Part shown: in pieces, positions 58,864 through 64,000 of the stretch
How positions within the stretch are numbered: position 1 is the first letter of the stretch
Layout of the letters: every line of letters starts with the position of its first letter
Assembly: GCA_960531495.1 (NCBI GenBank)
Contig: OY482847.1
Location: 8,969,992-9,033,991 of the forward strand
DNA from: Zeus faber
Lineage: Eukaryota; Chordata; Actinopteri; Zeiformes; Zeidae
Length of the DNA: 64,000 nt
Reading direction: 5' to 3'
The notes under the pieces: generated by a model
Databases searched by the model: none
The model's input: only the letters and a program-made list of their open reading frames with translations
Told to the model about the DNA's origin: nothing
Made by a program: the position numbers and the translations under genes

Positions 58864-58990
58864 TTCAAGATTCAAGATTCAAAAGATTATGTGTCACATA
58901 CATATGTATACTTACGTTCATACATATATGCAGTGAAATGTCATGACACCCAGTGATTATGCACAATAAGCTCTTAAAATACTAAAAATA
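58864..58990 (+). repeat. TTTGTCACATACATA repeat family, copy 2
   Basis: CAAGATTCAAAAGATTATG, GTGTCACATACATATG, GCAGTGAAATGTCATG and GATTATGCACAATAAG follow the same block order as the copies at 19467 and 61043. Confidence 0.75.
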
Positions 58991-59155
58991 CTAAAATGTG
59001 TGTAATCAACACGAGGTGCTCGCGCAGGCGGCTGCAAGGGTCGGCTCCAGAATGGTGATTCTGGGTTCTATAATTATATAATAGTATTAATTGTATGTGT
59101 TGTATTAAATATACATTTATATTATACATTGGAAACATACCTCAGCCTGTGTTGT

Positions 59156-59275
59156 TGTAGTTGTATGTGTATATATGTGTTTATATGTATAGTATGTATG
59201 CATGTGTATGTATGTATATGTATATATGTGTATATACAGTATACAGTATATACGTATATATATATATATATATAG
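59156..59275 (+). repeat. TATG/TA-rich simple repeat
   Basis: ATGTATATATGTG-type alternation ending in a (TA)n run. Confidence 0.9.
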
Positions 59276-61040
59276 TAATTCATTGAAAAAACAACCTACC
59301 TCATTGTGTGTTGTAGAATCGTTTGTTCTTGTGCAGAAAGGAAATAGAAGTACACCGCCATCAGCACGTGTTTTAATTGTTTTAAGACACAGTAAGCTGT
59401 TGAATGAAAAAATATATACTGCACATTTGTAAGCAAAGCTATCGCGAGACACTAACCTCTAATTATAACATCTTATATTTCCCAATTCTCCAATCTCCTC
59501 CTCTATTCTCGGTCAACGCAGAAACAACTAGGAGGATAAAGTCAACAAAAACATGTGTTGAAGCCAAAACGTATCAGGTCTGTCATTTCTGTTCCTTGGA
59601 GGGAGGTCGGCAAACGACAGAGTGTTCATTCTTCATTGCTTTAGAAAATGAGCCCGACCATCATAAGTAACGATCAGCCGGGTTTACTTTCATGCCGGGG
59701 TCCGGGCACGCCGGGCAGCAGCTCCCTCCTCGCAGACCCCCGGCCCGACACGTCGCACGCTGGGCCGGCACAATGGGCTGACTCACTCCCGCTACAGGAA
59801 TCAACACTGTACTTCAATCACGATTGTCTTCTGCCTTTTACAACGTTCACAGCCTTTTGTTCCTCCAGATAAAGGCAACAGTCACGTGTGCACTTTAAGC
59901 GCCAGGCAGCTGCTCCTCTACGTGCCCGTCCCCCACCCCCCGCCCACACGGAGTATTCCCCGCGGAGGGTTCCCCAGGCATCGGGCCCTTGTTACAAGGA
60001 CATAAACACAGACAAAACACTGGGGTCCTTCTGATTCTGGCGGCCCCGAACGCCCCGCCCGGTTATCCCCGTTTCCACGGAGAGCTCGGGGTTTTATGGC
60101 GGAATGAGCCGGGCTCGGCCACCGGGGTACGACCTCCCCCGGGTCAATAAATACCTTCATCAATCAGGCAGGTGTTTGGAGGCTCTTTGCGGCGGCCCCC
60201 TTCGCGAGGACGGACCCAACGTTTCCGCTCAGGAAGCGAACAAAGGGGCGCAGGTTTCCGATATGCCGCCCTGCTCGATTGTCTAACGTGTCGATAAAGA
60301 GGGAGTTATTTACTTCCTTTTCGTGCGCGATTTGATGATGTGTGAAAGCACAATGGCGCGCGTCTCAAGGGGACGGAGGTCGAGCGGGGAGGTTTGGGGG
60401 TCCATGGCAATGAGATGGAATTCTGGCTTTACACCCCCTCCACCTCCTCACAGGCATCAAAGGCAAAGCTGGGAAATAGGGCCCGCAAAGCCATCTCTCC
60501 CTTGGCCTCTTCAAAGGACAGGAAGTGTGTCAGAGGGACAGGCCTTCTTTCCCAGCGAATTCAGACGAGCGGCTACAATAACAAGCTCATCTGCGTGTCT
60601 GTTGCGGGCTAGTTCAAAGAGGAGCCTGATTCCTCTTGGTACAACATGTGATGATAGAGTCAGGATGTGGGAAACCGCTGTTTAGTAGGAACGCACTCGG
60701 ACGGCTCCGTCAGACACTTCCATCTCGTACGGCGGTGCCGATAAGGATCGACTTTGGAAAAAAAGCGCCGTTTGAAGACAGGGCCGCCGTCACGTTTTCA
60801 GTCCGCGTGATTATCCCCGCTTCACCTTGAAGGGTCGGTTCGTGCATTCGTAGAGACGTTGTACTTAACGACACAATCACACCCATTCTATGCTATTGAA
60901 CTTTGAACAATTTGAAAGGTTTCCATATCTTGATAACGCTCCCTAATTTTGCGTATTTGTGTGAACGTTCCCAAAAGGCAACACATTGATCACTCAGGGG
61001 AAACTATGAAAATGATGTCAATGATGTTAGCTCACATTAT
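59276..61040. other. Intergenic sequence without gene
   Basis: A GC-richer patch at 59.68-60.75 kb with elevated CpG, otherwise unique. ORFs there have no recognised domains. A regulatory role is possible but unsupported. Confidence 0.4.
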
Positions 61041-61042
61041 AG

Positions 61043-61345
61043 ACTCAAGATGTTTATTTGTCACATACATACGTTCATACATATACAGTATGTAGTGAAA
61101 TGTCTTTGCAACGCACCCGGAGATTATGCACAATAATTACTGAACCGAACATCATAGCTGACCTAATTACTACCTAACTAACTGAAACTAACTGATTCCA
61201 AAAATGTAATGCAGTTAGTGAATAGAATAATATGAGTCAAGAGTCAAGAGGTCAATAATATTAAATAAAATAAAAATTAAATGAAACTCGAAAAGATAAT
61301 ACAAAGTGGGGGTACAAAATACTGTAGAAGTGAAGGAAATAGAGT
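61043..61345 (+). repeat. TTTGTCACATACATA repeat family, copy 3
   Basis: CAAGATGTTTATTTGTCACA, then GTAGTGAAATGT, ACGCACCCGGAGATTATG, CACAATAATTACTGAAC and a GAATAGAATAATATG tail like copy 1. Confidence 0.8.
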
Positions 61346-61461
61346 TATGTATATGGGATAGGCTATTTGTATATACAGATATGTGGAGTAAAGTGCATGT
61401 GAATAAAGTGAGTATGGAGATATACAGCGCAGTATACAACAGATATATATATAAGATATAT

Positions 61462-61502
61462 GTTATATATCTCTATATATACAGTATATAGAGATATATA
61501 AC
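61462..61502. repeat. Perfect 18-bp AT-rich inverted repeat
   Basis: The arm GTTATATATCTCTATATA, the loop TACAG, and its exact reverse complement. Cruciform-capable. Confidence 0.92.
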
Positions 61503-61597
61503 ACACAGCCGCCTCCTAAAGTTCTAACTTAACCCCGTAAACCTTCTAACCTTGATTATTTTACCCTGTGAGGATCAATGGTCCATTCAGATGAATT

Positions 61598-61656
61598 GAT
61601 GGATAGACGGATGTATATATGTATGGATGTATGGATGTATGGATGGATGGATGGGG
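61598..61656 (+). repeat. GGAT/GTAT tetranucleotide repeat
   Basis: GATGGATAGACGGATG, then GTATGGATGTATGGATG, then GGATGGATGG units. Confidence 0.9.
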
Positions 61657-61899
61657 TGAAATTGGAGGTGGGCTACCACCAACCTACTTTTCTCAAAAAA
61701 CTGAACTCTTGTATGTTGAGATATGAAAAAATTAGATGACCTGGGAAATCTGCATCCTGTGATGGAAGTGTTAATCCTATTGGAAGTTTGACCCTATAGG
61801 AGATTCATTTGTAGGTCATTTATGTTGTTTAACCAGTACATTCCGTCTAGACAACCGGACGGATGGTCCCCAAAACATGTCTTTGAAGTTTTTTTTGCT

Positions 61900-62385
61900 G
61901 AAAATACTGTACCGCTCAGATGATGCATTCTAGCCATTCCAACATGCCTCTACACCCCTCCTGTCCACGACGGGCTGTTTCTGTGTTTTGCGTTGCTTTA
62001 AATGCAAATGAGCTGCTGCTCCCCGCGCACCCCTCTGGAACTGGTTGTGGCTTGGTGGGGCGGGGCTCTCTATATGACCCTGTTGCGCTCAGGGCTTTTT
62101 TTTTTCTTTCATTCAATACGTAAACGGAGGAAAATAAATACATCCACAATAAAAACACAGTTTTTATTGGTTTCGTTTGGGGAAACGGGGAACGGGGACG
62201 ATGTGTTTTTAGAAAGGTTAAATGGTAAGGCAAAATATGGGGGATTTACAGGAAAATATTTAAACAACTGGCTGGGTTGTCTTATTTCACAGTTTGTGTG
62301 TTAGTAGGCCCATCAGAGAACCCAATGTATGCGCACAAGCACTGAAAAGGTGAGTTTTTCATAATATGGGACCTTTAAAGTACCA
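61900..62385 (+). mobile_element. Teleost MITE-like element (AAATGCAAATGAGCTG type)
   Basis: Contains GTTGCTTTAAATGCAAATG, AGCTGCTGCTCCCCGCGC, GGCGGGGCTCTCTATATG and, at its right side, AATATGGGACCTTTAAAG. I recognise this combination from non-autonomous repeats in fish genomes but cannot assign a superfamily. The limits are approximate. Confidence 0.5.
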
Positions 62386-62545
62386 ATCCATAAGATCGTC
62401 TGTGCTGGGTGGATTACACTACAAATTCCAGAAGTCCATTCAAAAACGCCACATTTTTCTTCAACACGCGGGTTTACCCTCATCTTCATTCCAAGACAAA
62501 CACTTTGTTTTCTCCAAATCTGCCTTCTTCTGATCGTTTATATTC
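62386..62545 (+). repeat. Dispersed repeat ATCCATAAGATCGTCTG family, copy 2
   Basis: Counterpart of 35203-35345. It directly follows the GGGACCTTTAAAG end of the MITE-like element, so the two may be one composite unit. Confidence 0.7.
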
Positions 62546-63299
62546 AGTCCATTTCAGTGTATTGGTCCCCCCCCCAGGAATGGAGGACGCTACAGCATAT
62601 AGAGGAGCTCATGCATAACGCATATGCATCGAATGGCTGTTTCGTACAAACTAACTGCTCAGTAAAAATGGGATAATATGGGAATTATCTTACAGGCGAC
62701 CACTTAAATATAATTAATCCTCCAGATATAGGAATGGCTTATTCCTTTTCAACACCATTTTAATGAACAATTAACTCAGCCGTGTGACCTGTCACTACAT
62801 GTCCCCAGAGAAATTCCTGCCAATCATATATACAGTAGTCGTACAGACCCACAGCCATGTTCACTGTGCAATAAATCCATCACACATTTCTTATATTTAG
62901 TATACTTATATTTACTTATATATAAGTGTTACAAATGCACTTTATCCACTTTACTGCTGTGCATGATAACACCACTGTTTACTGCAGGCAAAAGCTACTT
63001 TTGAAAAATCTTGCTCATTGTCGTTGATTGTTGAATGTTAGTACAGGAGTCAAATTCCTTTCATGTGTAAAAGCATGTTTGGCAAATAAAACCCAATTCT
63101 CATTCACATTCCGAATGAGAAGACAGTGGGGAATTGTCATGCTTTCCTTATAGTTAAAGTTTGTTTTGAAAGAACATGCCTAAATTGATGGCAAAAAGTG
63201 TGCTTTCAAATAAAAAACAAAAAATGAAATATATGTTTATACTGTATGTTCAGCCATGAATATCATTTTCACTGTTTCCCCTGTATAGAGCGCTGCAGG
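62546..63299. other. AT-rich intergenic sequence
   Basis: No gene, tandem repeat or clear mobile element seen. Confidence 0.45.
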
Positions 63300-63855
63300 G
63301 ATGACGTATTTTGTAGGTCAACCCGAAAGTCAGCGCCGCCCTGGTTCCCTCGACAAAAAGCCACTGGGATTTTTCCGTTGGGTTTTTGGATTATTGCCGA
63401 AACTCTGTGGCGAACATAAGTCTATGATACTTACACGTTTTGTTCAGCAAGATATTCGACACAAACGAACGCCACTTTTATGAGTTTTGAAGCGTAAATC
63501 CAATCGCCAGAAGTAAAAAAAGCTAAGTTAGGCACACCAGAGGAGTCGTCCATCTTGCCTCTCCGACTTGTTGTACTGGAACACGGACAACTCGGGTGTG
63601 TCGTCACTCGCAGCTCCGAATTCCGAACTGCCTTTTTTGAGACACGTAAAAAGCTTCACAATTCAAGAACGGCGTATTTGCTGACGTGTTTTGGGTCGTA
63701 GAACATAACGTCAAAATCGCTCAGGCTTGTGTTAACCACAGACTTTTATTTTTTAGGCGTCTAACCAAAAAACCCATTCAGAAAACCCATTGACTTTTGG
63801 ACGAGGGAACCGGAAGTGGGAAAATGCGAACTTTGGGGTTGCGCCACAGTGATGA
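63300..63855. mobile_element. Fold-back (long inverted repeat) MITE-like element
   Basis: The left half (TCAACCCGAAAGTCAGC, CTGGTTCCCTCGACAAAAAG, GGGTTTTTGGATT, CTCTGTGGCGAACATAAG) is the diverged reverse complement of the right half (CTTGTGTTAACCACAGA, AACCAAAAAACCCATTC, GGACGAGGGAACCGGAAG, GCGAACTTTGGGGTTG). The arms are about 150-200 bases each, so the whole unit can fold on itself. No transposase. The ends are approximate. Confidence 0.7.
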
Positions 63856-64000
63856 TGCGTTCCATTTGAACCGAAAAGTCGGACCTTACGAGCTCCCAGG
63901 AAATTTCAACTGGAACGCCACCTCGGCTCGGAAAGTCGTTAGAACCCCACCAACCCCGAACCCATTCCAAGATGGCTGCTCCGCACGTAAACAATATTGC

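Noticed and set aside
23000..64000. Search for first exons of NKD1, SALL1 or TOX3
   Set aside because: None of the expected N-terminal sequences was recognised on either strand, so the downstream neighbour is not in this window.

Overview
The window is vertebrate nuclear DNA, almost certainly from a ray-finned (teleost) fish. Coding sequence is broken into short exons with GT-AG introns. Dinucleotide microsatellites, pyrimidine minisatellites and poly-G/C runs are abundant, and several dispersed repeats have a teleost look. There are no bacterial-type operons, rRNA or CRISPR arrays, and I found no convincing tRNA gene. Most long open frames are by-products of simple repeats.

Two real genes occupy the first 23 kb, tail to tail. 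Positions 1-7892 (+) hold the last nine visible coding exons of a membrane adenylyl cyclase, best matched to ADCY7. They cover the end of the second membrane domain and the whole C2 catalytic domain; the 5' half lies before the window. Positions 9194-22710 (-) hold the complete bromodomain gene BRD7, assembled here as 18 coding exons whose phases all agree. It encodes 633 residues, against 651 in human from memory. The candidate poly(A) signals of the two genes are only about 75 bp apart. The same convergent ADCY7-BRD7 pair is found at human 16q12.1, so this is conserved vertebrate synteny. BRD7 starts in a CpG-rich promoter near 22.5-22.95 kb.

From about 23 kb to 64 kb I find no protein-coding gene on either strand. 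The region has long unique AT-rich blocks with homeodomain-type ATTA/AATTA motifs. These are interrupted by microsatellites, a roughly 600 bp minisatellite at 33 kb, two degenerate LINE reverse-transcriptase fragments (30 kb and 54 kb), hAT-like ends, several paired dispersed repeats and a fold-back (MITE-like) element at the right edge. By inference this is a gene desert that may hold cis-regulatory elements for a developmental gene outside the window. In human the wider 16q12 neighbourhood contains NKD1, SALL1 and TOX3, but nothing here proves which gene is the target.

ADCY7 makes cAMP at the plasma membrane. BRD7 is a nuclear acetyl-lysine reader of the PBAF chromatin remodeller. They share position, not a pathway. 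I found no previously undescribed biological system. The most unusual items are the ADCY7 intronic pyrimidine minisatellite, the BRD7 splice acceptor whose pyrimidine tract is replaced by a TG repeat, the alternating two-unit 33 kb minisatellite, and the fold-back element at 63.3 kb.
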